This document shows positions 42,570 through 52,700 of a stretch of DNA of 64,000 nucleotides, one piece after another (positions within the stretch are counted from its first letter, which is position 1; the number at the start of each line of letters is the position of its first letter). Made by a program: the position numbers and the translations under genes. Source of the DNA: Clostridium ragsdalei P11 (GTDB taxonomy: Bacteria; Bacillota; Clostridia; Clostridiales; Clostridiaceae); the NCBI RefSeq assembly GCF_001675165.1, contig NZ_LROS01000055.1, positions 62,001 to 126,000 of the forward strand, in the 5' to 3' direction. The notes beneath the pieces were generated by a model that worked only from the letters and a program-made list of their open reading frames with translations, searched no databases and was not told the origin of the DNA.

Positions 42570-43481
42570 ATGAATACAATAACAAGTAATGATGATTTAC
42601 AAAAATATAATTATACAAAAATATTCTGTGTAATTGAACTTAAAAATAATATAAATAATAATTGTGAAAATTATAAATCGTATTTTGATATATGTATTGA
42701 TAAATTTCAACAGGAAAATTGTTATATTGGACTTATACACATCGAAAAATTTAATATGGAAAAAATAAAAAAACTTAATATAGAAAAAAAAGATTATTCA
42801 CAATGGAATTTAGAGATAGCGATTAATGAAGCTATTAAATGGACTAAATGCTATGATCTTGTTTGTGATTATTGTAAATGTTTATCTTTCTTTACTTCTT
42901 TAGAATTAGATATTAATAACTCTGGAACGGCAATATTTACTTGTGATTATTTTAATTTAGATGTTTCATATGGTATAAATGAAGGAATATTTATAGCAAA
43001 AGCTTTATGTGAATATGCGAAAATATATGGATCTGAAACTCTTACAATCAAGCAAGTAAACACTACATTACCTAAACAACAATTTGATATTGATAATATT
43101 TCATTTTTTATAGAAGCCACTTCTAAGCATGATGACATATCTAAATACATATTGCTTTATTATTTCTTTGAAAAAATTTATGAATCTAAAGATTTTAAAA
43201 AAGCAAAGTGTGATTTGGAAAAAAAATTAGGACATGAATTAAAAGTAACTAAATATAGGGCAAAAATATTATTTTATTATCTACAATCAAAACGTATTTA
43301 TGATTATAAATGTCATTTTCAGACAAAAAACATATGTGAAAAAGATATAGAAGATATAATTATCACAAGAAATAATATTGTACATGATTTAAATACTAAA
43401 GAAATGCATACTGTGTTATATGAAAAGTTGTTACCGATTATTAAAGCAATTTTAGAAAATTCATTTCAACATAATTTATAA
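42570..43481 (+). CDS. HEPN-motif protein (defence-like)
   Basis: The 303-residue protein ends with R267-NNIV-H272 (IITRNNIVHDLN) in an all-helical context, matching the RNxxxH ribonuclease motif of HEPN domains, as in Apea-like and abortive-infection proteins. The N-terminal 180 residues are alpha/beta with no clear family; two Cys pairs (CDYCKCL) could bind metal. The ATG follows GGAG. Two structured non-coding segments precede it and a PD-(D/E)XK gene follows after 46 bases. Together they look like a two-gene phage-defence cassette, which I cannot name. Confidence 0.55.
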   Translation: MNTITSNDDLQKYNYTKIFCVIELKNNINNNCENYKSYFDICIDKFQQENCYIGLIHIEKFNMEKIKKLNIEKKDYSQWNLEIAINEAIKWTKCYDLVCDYCKCLSFFTSLELDINNSGTAIFTCDYFNLDVSYGINEGIFIAKALCEYAKIYGSETLTIKQVNTTLPKQQFDIDNISFFIEATSKHDDISKYILLYYFFEKIYESKDFKKAKCDLEKKLGHELKVTKYRAKILFYYLQSKRIYDYKCHFQTKNICEKDIEDIIITRNNIVHDLNTKEMHTVLYEKLLPIIKAILENSFQHNL

Positions 43482-43527
43482 AGGATAAGTTTAAAATTTT
43501 ATATTAAATATAGGAAGTGTAGAATAT

Positions 43528-44769
43528 ATGAGAAATTATTTGTTTTATACTAAAGGAGATTTACGCAGTACAATTGAAGCACATAAGCAAAATATTAAGA
43601 AAGATATAGAAGGCCAGGAATCTAATTATATATTAAATGTTAATGAGGATGATTATATTGATTATTTATATAATAAATATATAATTAACCAATTAATTTT
43701 GCATGATGAACAAATAAGCATAGTTGATCAAAAAGAAAGGAATATAGATGTTTCACATGAATGGGATCGAGTAATATTTGATAGAAGTCAACCTTATTAT
43801 GTGAAGGGAAATTCTATTACTATTGGAATACCTTATGAAGGAGATAGAGATTTATTTTATTTAAGACCTTCTACATTTTCAACTGTTTTTCCTATAGGAG
43901 TTATTACAAATAGTGATTTGTTACTTGTTTATGAAGGAGCAAATTTAACAAGTAAGGGAATAAAAGATAATTTAAATAGTGACATTAGAACAATAAAAGA
44001 TTATATATCATGGACTAATACAGATATAAAACCTTTTAATGATAATTTAAAAAGTTACTTGCAAGAATTATTTACTAATAGGAAAAATAAGTTATTAAAA
44101 GATTTAAATTTAGTATCATCGTTAGGGATTCCTTTAAGAAAGAATACTGAATACGTACAAACATATGTGATTCCAACAAATAAGAAAACTGTAAAAATAG
44201 CAAAACCTTTAGTAAATAAAAAGACATTTGTACCTGAACCAAGTATTGATATGTCAACATATGAAGATATTCTTGGTACGTTGAATAATATGAGTATGGT
44301 TATGGAAAGGTGTCCTGAAGCATTTAGTAAAATGGATGAGGAATCTTTAAGGCAGCATTTTTTAGTTCAATTAAATGGTATATATGAGGGCAAAGCTACG
44401 GGAGAGACATTTAATGCAAATGGTAAGACAGATATATTGCTACGAGAAAATGGTAAAAATGTATTTATAGGAGAATGTAAGTTCTGGAAGGGCGATAAAG
44501 TATTTATTGACACTATAAATCAAATTTTAAGTTACATGTGTTGGAGAGATACTAAAGGAGCTATACTAATATTCAATAGAAATAAGAATTTAAGCAATAT
44601 TTTAAACAAAATACCTAAATTAGTACAAGCACATCCTAATTTTAAAAAAGTAGTTAACATACAGCGAGAAACACAGTTCAGATATATTTTTACTCAACCA
44701 AGTGATAATAATAGAGAAATATTATTATCTATAATGGTATTTGATATTCCTGCAAAAAATGAAATTTAG
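43528..44769 (+). CDS. PD-(D/E)XK nuclease-like protein (defence-like)
   Basis: The 413-residue protein has a C-terminal nuclease core: HFLVQLNGIYEG, then NGKTDILL with Asp near 302 and FIGECKFWKG with E316-x-K318, then IDTINQILSYMCWRDTKGA, the typical helix with Gln. All catalytic positions are present. The first 270 residues are unlike known domains (YYVKGNSITIGIPYEGDRDL). It shares an operon with the HEPN protein. Probable role: DNA or RNA cleavage in defence; target unknown. A terminator hairpin follows (AACATAC/GTATGTT, 44831 to 44856). Confidence 0.65.
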   Translation: MRNYLFYTKGDLRSTIEAHKQNIKKDIEGQESNYILNVNEDDYIDYLYNKYIINQLILHDEQISIVDQKERNIDVSHEWDRVIFDRSQPYYVKGNSITIGIPYEGDRDLFYLRPSTFSTVFPIGVITNSDLLLVYEGANLTSKGIKDNLNSDIRTIKDYISWTNTDIKPFNDNLKSYLQELFTNRKNKLLKDLNLVSSLGIPLRKNTEYVQTYVIPTNKKTVKIAKPLVNKKTFVPEPSIDMSTYEDILGTLNNMSMVMERCPEAFSKMDEESLRQHFLVQLNGIYEGKATGETFNANGKTDILLRENGKNVFIGECKFWKGDKVFIDTINQILSYMCWRDTKGAILIFNRNKNLSNILNKIPKLVQAHPNFKKVVNIQRETQFRYIFTQPSDNNREILLSIMVFDIPAKNEI

Positions 44770-44830
44770 AAGATTATATAAAATTTGAATTTTATTGCAA
44801 CTTATCTACTACATATGGTATATGGATTAT

Positions 44831-44856
44831 AACATACATACAATATATAGTATGTT
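44831..44856 (+). terminator. Terminator after nuclease gene
   Basis: AACATAC (44831 to 44837) and GTATGTT (44850 to 44856) with a 12-base loop, then TTTA. The rest of 44857 to 45041 contains a TTGACA (44886) with a poor -10 and a hairpin AGTAG/CTACT (near 44931 to 44953). Confidence 0.6.
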
Positions 44857-45041
44857 TTTACTGTAAATTAAATTTACATTTGTAGTTGACAATAGAGAAG
44901 ATACTCCAAAATAAGCGTACAGGCATACCAGTAGATTTTAAATCGACTACTTATATTTATATTATCTATACATTCAAAGTACTGTAGTAGCTTTATATGT
45001 TTAATATAACCATATATCTATGTGAAAGGGTAATTATATAA

Positions 45042-45545
45042 GAGATAGGTATATTAGAAGTTCCATGTAATATAGTACATTATCCTGAATTTGATGAAAA
45101 GACAGGAACTCCAAGAGAGGATATGATATTAGAAGATTTAATAAGTACAAATATCATGCAACGTGGAATAGGGAACTGCAATCCTATGAAAATGGCTAAA
45201 TGTATTATGGAGCTTGAAAGGATTTATGGAATTAGACAAGGTAGTGCATCTGATGGAAGTAATCAATATATAAAAAAAGCTGACCCGAATAATTCGGCTG
45301 AGCAAAAATCTCAAGAACAATTAGCAAAACAAATAGGTATTAGCGTGGATACATTACAAAATTATAAAAAACTTACAACATTAATACCAGAATTACAATC
45401 AATGGTTGAACATAATGCTTTAAAATCAACTACAGCATATAAGATATGGGCTAAATTATCTCAAGAAGAACAAGAAAATTTTTTTAATATACCTCTATAC
45501 GGCTTATATAAGTGTTTTAAGATGTTTTATCACGTAAAGGTATAA
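45042..45545 (+). pseudogene. ParB-like protein remnant
   Basis: The frame is open from 45042 but the first ATG is at 45123, in mid-domain. The text EVPCNIVHYPEFDEKTGTPR before the ATG, then LAKQIGISVDTLQNYKKL, LIPELQSMVEHNALKSTTAY and KIWAKLSQEEQENFF are typical of the ParB/RepB partition helix-turn-helix core. The nuclease-like N-terminus is missing, and after QENFFN the text (IPLYGLYKCFKMFYHVKV) no longer looks like a ParB C-terminus. I infer a gene truncated at both ends, with the non-coding region that follows replacing its 3' end. Confidence 0.5.
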
Positions 45546-46875
45546 TTTTTAGTATAATATAGAATTATGTGGCTTATTAATGGATAACTATAACGTGTCG
45601 CTGATATCGTTACACCTGAGAGTATTACAAATATATAATAGTAAGGTTCTCAAAAGGACATTATTAAATACAGCGTTCCCTTGCCATGGGTTTGCATATA
45701 AAATTAACTGGTATTCATTTAAAGGTCAGTTATAGGTATATTCATAATAAGGATACCTAAGTTTGGTAATCTATTAAAGCATATTGCCAAAATGGCATCA
45801 CGTTTAAAACAGGTCGGTTCAAACGGTATGTTTTCTTATAAGAATAATCCCCAGAGTTGGGGAAAACAGGTGATATTTATAGGGAGTATTACTACCTAAG
45901 TTTAATTTAGTCAGTTTTTTATCATCCTAATTTGATATCATTTTCAGTGATAACGGATTTTAAATCTATCAGTAGTGTCATAAGTTTAATTTAGGATATA
46001 GGAAAATTAATTATATTCGTTACCGTTCCAAACGTTAACGAATACCTAAGCATATTAAATGCAGCGGAACTTCTCAACATATCAGGAGAAAAAAATGGAT
46101 GTCCTTCTCAGGGATAACCAATTATATGTTATCACAGAGTCAACAGCTTCTAATGGTTCATGCAGGATAATCACTATGTGTGATCCTAATTCCCTATAGG
46201 GGGAATTTTCACTTATCCAATTAATTTTGATAAGCAATCATTGAGTATGAGATATTTATTAATCGGGGGACGAAATTTAGTCCTCCCTACAAAAGGTGGA
46301 AGTATAATATGAATACCTACAGTCATTATGGCTATACCTTTAATTGTAAATATCAAGTTGACGAGTACAAATTAGTGTCCCACTCTAGGACATAAGAATA
46401 TAGAGTTGTCCATGGGTGGAAATTATTTGATCTCATGTCAAATTTACCATAATCCAAAATTGGATTGGGATAGAAACTATCCACTTCATGAAGCAAAATT
46501 AACCCGTTACATTTTGTGACACTTAGTTGCATAGAGGTACTTAATGTCCTATCATATAGCATCCTCTATATTTACATTTAAATTAATCTACAATGTTATT
46601 ATGTATAATTAGTCATATACTGCATATAGGATTGATTTATTTGATGATATAGGAATTAAAGTGACTAAAACCCTTATATATCAATGGCTATAGAGGTTTT
46701 ATCTATAAGAGCGGAAAGTGTTGGTATATAAGGACTTTGAAGATGTTATAAATTTAGTAGATAAATTATCAAGTAACGGTAACAAATGGGTTAGTTATTT
46801 TTACTTAATATTGTGCTCAGGTATGATAATATCTAGTTTCAGAGTGAAGTTTTTTCCTTCACATTTCTTTTTCTA
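45546..46875 (+). ncRNA. Very large structured non-coding RNA candidate (GOLLD/ROOL-like)
   Basis: This 1.3-kb stretch has no credible gene. Local hairpins run in series: CCCC/GGGG 45849 to 45862; ATTCGTTA/TAACGAAT 46015 to 46043; GATAAC/GTTATC 46113 to 46133; GGAT-TCAC/GTGA-TCC 46165 to 46186; AATTCCC/GGGAATT 46188 to 46207; CTTATC/GATAAG 46212 to 46234; GGGGGAC/GTCCTCCC 46265 to 46287; AATCCA/TGGATT 46451 to 46466; GGATAG/CTATCC 46468 to 46482; ATAGAGG/CCTCTAT 46531 to 46569. ACCTAAG occurs three times and TAAGTTTAATTTAG twice (45897, 45981). TATAAT stands at 45553 and GTGAAG/CTTCAC plus T-run (46844 to 46875) terminates. Giant ornate RNAs such as GOLLD and ROOL occur in phage-like elements of Firmicutes; the family cannot be settled by eye. 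Confidence 0.75.
46844..46875 (+). terminator. Terminator of the large RNA
   Basis: GTGAAG (46844 to 46849) and CTTCAC (46857 to 46862) form a hairpin followed by ATTTCTTTTTC. The right arm overlaps the -35 box of the next promoter. Confidence 0.7.
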
Positions 46876-46886
46876 TGTGCTATAAT
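46858..46886 (+). promoter_or_regulatory. Promoter of the small-protein/MazF-like pair
   Basis: TTCACA (46858 to 46863), exactly 17 bases, TATAAT (46881 to 46886) with an extended TG one base upstream of the -10. The -35 box coincides with the right arm of the preceding terminator. A leader of about 200 AT-rich bases follows before 47087. Confidence 0.65.
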
Positions 46887-47086
46887 AAAGAAAATTAAAA
46901 GAAAAAATTAAAAAAAATTCCATAAATTTTTAAAAAAATTTTGTTGAATTTGTAAATGAATTTAAAAGATTTATTTAGAATATAAAATAATTTAAAAAGT
47001 AAAAATGTATTAAAAGTAAATTATATTCTATCACGTATTTTTTATATGGACAATAAACATTAAAGATATTTAATGGAGGTGTTGAT

Positions 47087-47275
47087 ATGAGTAAGGTTAT
47101 TAAATTAGATGAATTTAAAAGATGTAATTATAATAATAAATTAATATCAGATATGAAAAATGAGCGTGAAAATACTAATATAACAATTAATAAAGATAAA
47201 GTTGAGATATATGAAAAAGATATTTTTTTTGATGATGATGATTTCATATCAAAATTTTATTCAAAAGAAATGTAA
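47087..47275 (+). CDS. Small acidic protein, antitoxin candidate
   Basis: This 62-residue protein (GGAGGTG site) has a basic N-terminus (SKVIKLDEFKRCNYNNKL) and a very acidic C-terminal region (IFFDDDDFISKF). It lies 10 bases before the MazF-like gene. Size, order and charge fit an antitoxin, but no known antitoxin family is recognised. Confidence 0.5.
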   Translation: MSKVIKLDEFKRCNYNNKLISDMKNERENTNITINKDKVEIYEKDIFFDDDDFISKFYSKEM

Positions 47276-47285
47276 GGTGAGAAAT

Positions 47286-47990
47286 TTGGAATTGGATGAA
47301 ATAAAAAATTATAGTGTTGTTCTAAATGGTTTTCAATTTATTGAGAAAAATCCATTGGGCTTTTTTGAATTTGACGATTATGATGATCTAGATAAATGTT
47401 TTGAACAGAGTAAAAAAATTAATGGTTTTCAATCCACAGGTAAAATAGTTGTAAAAAGTAATGGATTTATTCCTAGCAGAAATGAAAATGGAGATAATAA
47501 AGCGAAAAAAGATTTGTTTGTTGTAACTAGGGCTAAAACAAGGCCAGTGTTGATATTTCAAGACATGGAGTTTTGTAAGCAATATCATAATAACGTATTT
47601 ATAATACCAATGGAAAGCTTAAAAAAGCCAGAGAGAGAAAAATTTAATACAGATGAAGAATACAATGAAAGAGTGCAATATTACAATAATATTAAGGCAA
47701 GATCAAAAAAAATACCACATCGATATTATGTAAAAACTACTGTTGATGATAAAAAGACAGATAGTGTTTTATTTTTAGATGATGCTAGATTTGTTCATGT
47801 ATCAACTTTATTTGGACAAGTAAAAGAAGATGCAATTGATAAAAGGGATTTATGTGAAATTATTAATAGATTAAGTAGAATGCTAAATATAAAAAATATA
47901 CATGAATGTAAGGATTGTGAATATTTAAATATGTTTAATTCAATCAAAAAAATTATGGGGAGAGTTGAACGTTTAGAAAAAACACCTTAA
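47286..47990 (+). CDS. MazF/PemK-like domain protein
   Basis: From the TTG at 47286, preceded by AAGGTGAG, the product is 234 residues (a longer frame from 47202 runs through the end of the preceding gene). Features of the MazF/PemK fold are RPVLIFQDMEF, NVFIIPM and, further on, DSVLFLDDARFVHVSTLFGQ, then a C-terminal helix CEIINRLSRML. MazF toxins cleave RNA. The insert between the two halves (about 50 residues, with PEREKFNTDEEYNERV) is longer than in classical MazF. A Cys pair (ECKDCEYL) lies near the C-terminus. Function as a toxin is inference. Confidence 0.6.
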   Translation: MELDEIKNYSVVLNGFQFIEKNPLGFFEFDDYDDLDKCFEQSKKINGFQSTGKIVVKSNGFIPSRNENGDNKAKKDLFVVTRAKTRPVLIFQDMEFCKQYHNNVFIIPMESLKKPEREKFNTDEEYNERVQYYNNIKARSKKIPHRYYVKTTVDDKKTDSVLFLDDARFVHVSTLFGQVKEDAIDKRDLCEIINRLSRMLNIKNIHECKDCEYLNMFNSIKKIMGRVERLEKTP

Positions 47991-48123
47991 TTAATAATGA
48001 CTATTAAAATAAAAAATATTGTTTAATTTTTTTACATAGATAAGTATGAAAAAATATGTATTATAAAGTAGGAGCTTATAGAAATATAAGTTCTTTTTTT
48101 ATGCAAAAATTAGGGGGAATTAT

Positions 48124-49044
48124 ATGGGTAAAAATAATAAAGATGTGTTAAAAAGTGTTAATTATAATATGGAAATTATTAAAAAAATAAAGGAGAATCA
48201 ACCTTTTACAATAGATCAAAAAGAAGAAATGTTAAATGTTTATACAGGAATAAGCAAGGATAATAATAGTTATTTCACGCCTTATGAAATATGCAATTTT
48301 ATAAAACAATTATTAGATATAAGAAAAAGTAAAGTTACTGATTTAAGTGCAGGTATAGGGAATATGGTAAGACCTTTTATTAAAGAATATGGAAAGCTAG
48401 ATGATGAAATCCAATTTGATTGTTTTGAATTGGATGAGAATAATTCTTTAGTTGGTTCTACAGCATGGGAAGATTATAAACAAGTTAATTTTCATACTAA
48501 TTTTAATAGTTTAGATAGAGCGGATGAAATTCAAGATAATTATTATGATTTTATTATTGGTAATCCGCCATTTACAGGTACTACAAAGTATATGTGTGAA
48601 TGGAATAATAACAAGGGTAAAGCTAAAAATAATAAATTGGTTGATTGTTTTGTTGATTTATGTATTAAGAAATGTAAGAATAAAGGATTTATAGCATTAG
48701 TGCTTCCAGGAGGACATTTATTCAACGGCAATGGTACTGCAAAATTAAGACAATGGATGAGAAGTAAAGTGGCCTTAAAAGGATTATTTCCTTTAGATTC
48801 TAAAACCTTTGAAAATGCTGGTATATTAGGTACAAGTGTTGGCACAAACTTGATTGTATTTCAAAAAGGTGTGAAGCAAGAAACAATATTTGTTGGTGAA
48901 TTAACTGATAAAGATGATATAAAGCTTGAAATGAAAAGTTTAGCAATGCAATTCAGGTTATTTTTAAGTGGGGACTATCACTTAAATACTCTAAGTGATA
49001 GTTATAATGGACTTCATGCTTTACTGAAAGAAGGTGCTGCTTAA
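48124..49044 (+). CDS. DNA adenine N6-methyltransferase
   Basis: The 306-residue protein has a FTPYEICNF region typical of gamma/type I-like adenine methylases, the SAM motif DLSAGIGNMVRPF and catalytic NPPF near residue 147, followed by FIALVLPGGHLF. It modifies adenine in DNA, perhaps protecting the element from restriction. No specificity subunit or cognate nuclease lies next to it, so it may be orphan. GGGG-type weak site before ATG. Confidence 0.8.
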   Translation: MGKNNKDVLKSVNYNMEIIKKIKENQPFTIDQKEEMLNVYTGISKDNNSYFTPYEICNFIKQLLDIRKSKVTDLSAGIGNMVRPFIKEYGKLDDEIQFDCFELDENNSLVGSTAWEDYKQVNFHTNFNSLDRADEIQDNYYDFIIGNPPFTGTTKYMCEWNNNKGKAKNNKLVDCFVDLCIKKCKNKGFIALVLPGGHLFNGNGTAKLRQWMRSKVALKGLFPLDSKTFENAGILGTSVGTNLIVFQKGVKQETIFVGELTDKDDIKLEMKSLAMQFRLFLSGDYHLNTLSDSYNGLHALLKEGAA

Positions 49045-49779
49045 TTGAAATGCTATTGTTGTGATAAAGAAATAAATAATGGTGAATATTCAGAATATCA
49101 ATTAAAGGAGGATAAGAGTAAAGTTTATGTTTGCTTTGAATGTGAAAATACTTATGAATATTACCTTGATAAAATTAAAAGAAACTGCTTAATTGATGGT
49201 AAAGTATATGAAGTAAGCAAGAAAGATGAAAAGGTAATTGAAAAAGAAAGATCTTTAAGAATTGAAGAAGAAGAGGAAATAAGATTAATGGATTGTAACA
49301 AGTCCATTTTTTATTTTACAAATAAACAAGGTAGAGTAGCTGGAATTTATGATAATAATTATCAACTATTAAGATATTGCAATGAATTTTTAGGTGTAGA
49401 TGATAATTTTAATAATGACAATATACAAAGGTTTACCTTTAATTTTAGTATTAATAAGCACTGGATTATTCCTGAAGATTGGGATAAAAGTTTAGGCAGA
49501 ATTGATATATACATAGATGATTTAAAAAAAGATACATATAAATCAAAAATACATAATGAAAAGAATTGGAATGAAAAAACACGTTTATGGTGGTATGGAA
49601 GAATTGTTTGTAAAGAAGAATTCTATAATACCACTTTTTCTTTTTGTACGGAAAATAACATATTTGACAGAGTGTATGTAGATTACAGTTTCATATGTAG
49701 TAAAAGTTACAAGCTGGAAAGAAAAATTGAAGAATTATTAATAAAAGATAATTTTAAAAAATTAGAGGGGAGTAAATAG
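49045..49779 (+). CDS. Zinc-ribbon-containing hypothetical protein
   Basis: A TTG directly after the methylase stop starts this 244-residue protein. The N-terminus has CYCCDKEIN and VCFECENTYEYY, two CxxC pairs suited to bind zinc. The rest is alpha/beta with no known family. It is translationally coupled to the methylase and lies 3 bases before the tape measure gene, so it probably belongs to the same late unit. Confidence 0.55.
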   Translation: MKCYCCDKEINNGEYSEYQLKEDKSKVYVCFECENTYEYYLDKIKRNCLIDGKVYEVSKKDEKVIEKERSLRIEEEEEIRLMDCNKSIFYFTNKQGRVAGIYDNNYQLLRYCNEFLGVDDNFNNDNIQRFTFNFSINKHWIIPEDWDKSLGRIDIYIDDLKKDTYKSKIHNEKNWNEKTRLWWYGRIVCKEEFYNTTFSFCTENNIFDRVYVDYSFICSKSYKLERKIEELLIKDNFKKLEGSK

Positions 49780-49782
49780 TAT

Positions 49783-52700
49783 ATGGCAGATGGTATAAAA
49801 ATTGGATGGAAACTTGAAAACATCCAACAAATGATAAATCAGATTGAAGAAATAAAAGCTAAAGTCACAGCAGATAAAGTAAATATATCTGTAAATAAAG
49901 ATGCGGTACTTAATCAGCTAGATAGTATGTTAACTGGAATCAAAAGTATACAGAAGGAAGCTTCAAAACCAATTAATTTACAAATAAATACAATACAAAG
50001 TAAGCAGGATTTAGCGGGAATAAAGGGTAGTTTTGAAGATATAATTAATACATATAAGCAACTAGGTCAGATTAATGTAACTCCAACTTTTGATAGTAAT
50101 GGTATGTTGAAGGATTTCGCAATTCAACTTCAACAGGTCAACGGGCTAATAGAGAAAGTAAAATATTCAGCTAAAGATTTTGTAGATGGAAAAGATTCAA
50201 TGACTCCATTGACCTTTAAGGTAGACAATATCAAAGAAATTAACAATCTTGATAAAACTATAGATAAATTAGAAAATTTCAAAAATAAATATAATGATGC
50301 AATTAAAGATTTACAAAATAATGGCAACATTAAAGACAATTCTATAAGTGAATTCCAGAAACAATTAGATTCTTTAAACATAACTAATTTCAAAGAAAAA
50401 GTTAACGAAATAAAAAATACATATAGTAGTTTATTGAATGAGCAGAAACAATATACTAATGAGTTAAAACAACAGGAACAATTAAGTAATTTTGTTACTG
50501 CTCAGAAGAATAAATTAAATAATACAAGAAGTGGATATAACGGTAAATTAGATATTGGCAGTACACAGTATCTTGAATTAGAAGTTACATATGGAAAATT
50601 AATAGAGGAATTAAATACATATAAAAAAGCAGGAAAGGCACTTACTACAGAGGAAGCCAATGATATTAAAGGGAGAATAAATAATTTTGGCAGAGAAAAG
50701 AATTCTATTATTGAAGTTACAAATACTATAAAACAGCAGGAGAACGCTTTAGATGGATTAAAAAATAAATTTGGTAATATTATACCTACTATCAAAATAA
50801 ATCAAATAAAAGAAGCGTTACAAAGTTTATATAAGTCAAACGATTTAAAAGGAGATAGCAATGTTATTTCCCAAGAAATAGAAAAATTAAAACAATTAGC
50901 AAATGGAGTTCAAAGAGTAAAAGGATTTGGTTCTAATGTAGGTACTTTTAGTGGTACAGGAATAAATATGGGTTCTAGCATACAAGACATAGAACAATTT
51001 ATTCAAAAGACAGTAAGTGCTAAAGCTAGTATAGATAATATAAAAGAAAGTATGGATTCTTTAGGAAATAAGGTTAAGACGGTTAATTATAGTGTTAATG
51101 AGGGTAATGGAGCAATCAGTAAACATAAAATGACAATAGATAGTGATACAAGCTCTCTATATAATTTGACTACTGGATTACAAAATGCAAGTTCAAAAAA
51201 TAGTTCTTTTAGTTCTAGTATAGGAAATGCAGTTAAGAATTTAGCACTCTACGCAACGGGAGCAGGGCTTGCTTATGAAGCTATCAATAAAATTAAAGAT
51301 GCTATCGACAACGTTAATAGTGTAAATAAATCACAGGCAAATTTGCAGATGGTAACTGGAATGAATCAAGATCAGGTTAAAGGGCTTACTAAACAATATA
51401 CAGATTTAGCAAATCAGCTTCATGTTACCCAAAGTCAAGTGTTATCAAGTGCTGAGAATTTCCTTAGAGCAGGTCATAGTGTACAAGAATCTATGGGACT
51501 AATAAAAGCTACCAATATAGGGGCAGCATTAAGTGGTCAAGACGCAAAGGATGTAGCAGATCAATTAATAGCTATTTCCAATGGATTTAGGATGGATACA
51601 TCTAATGCAAAAGAATTAAATGATGTAGTTAGCAAACTCACCGTTGCAGATAATGAAAGTGCTACCAGTTTTAAGGAAATAGCAACAGCAATGCAGGGAT
51701 CAAGTAATATGGCACAATCTGTAAAAGTAGATTTTAATCATCTATTAAGTTATATAAGTACAGTATCTAGTGTTAGTAGGAGAAATGCAAGTAGTATAGG
51801 TCAATCTTTTGCTGCTCAATTCGCAAGATATCAAAATGTAAAGGGCGGACAAAAATTTGATGCTGACAATCAGGACTTATCAAATGTAGAAAGAGATTTA
51901 CATAAATATGCTGATATAAATTTAAGGTCTGATTCTAAAACTTTTAAATCATATGAAACGGTTATAGATGAGCTAACTAAGAAGTGGGGAAAACTCGATG
52001 AAGTGTCTAGGGCTGCCATATCAAAAGCCATGGCGGGAACGACACATGCTGAAGATTTTCAGGTATTGATGAACAATATGGATAAAGTCAATGGTATGAT
52101 GAAAGATTTAGGTACTGCTTCAGGTTATGCAGAAAAACAATATGAAAAAGTATTTGCTAAAAGTACACAAGCAAGAATTAATGATTTTAAAAATAGTGTT
52201 TCTAATTTATATCAATCAATGATTTCTAGTGAATCTATAAATAAGGGTTTAAATGCTTTAACAGGTTTTATAAAAACATTGGATACATTAGCAACTACGA
52301 GTAAAGGTTCTGGTGTTGCATTAGCTGGATTAGCAGCAAGTATGGTATTAATAATAACTAAAGGAAAAGCTATTACAGGATTATTTACACAAATAGGAAT
52401 AGTATTAAGTAATTTTATGATCGTAGCTAGTAAAGCAGGAATAGTGACTGGATTAGCAGATACATTCAATATATTGGCAACTTCTATAAAAGGTGTAACA
52501 TTAGCACTACTTACTAATCCACTGACTTATGTTGCAGTAGGAATCGGAATAGCGACAGCAGCAATAATAAAGCATGTGGAACATCAAAAAGAATTAAAAG
52601 AACAAACAGATAGTTTGAGGGATTCTTATGTTACGTTAACTCAAGCAATGAAAGATAATGATAGTGCTAGTATAAGTTCATCTTCTAAAAATTTACAATC

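Noticed and set aside
45816-45824. GGTTCAAAC, like a tRNA T-loop
   Set aside because: No acceptor stem, D-arm or anticodon arm could be placed around it. T-loops also occur in large structured RNAs. I found no tRNA gene in the window.
46353-46562. A 69-codon minus-strand frame within the large non-coding block
   Set aside because: No ribosome site, no known family, and it crosses several hairpins; best seen as chance.
45546-46875. Group I or group II intron as explanation for the gap
   Set aside because: I see no GUGYG start, domain V hairpin or group I P/Q/R/S core, no intron-encoded protein, and the ParB text does not resume behind it. Only a covariance search could exclude it fully.
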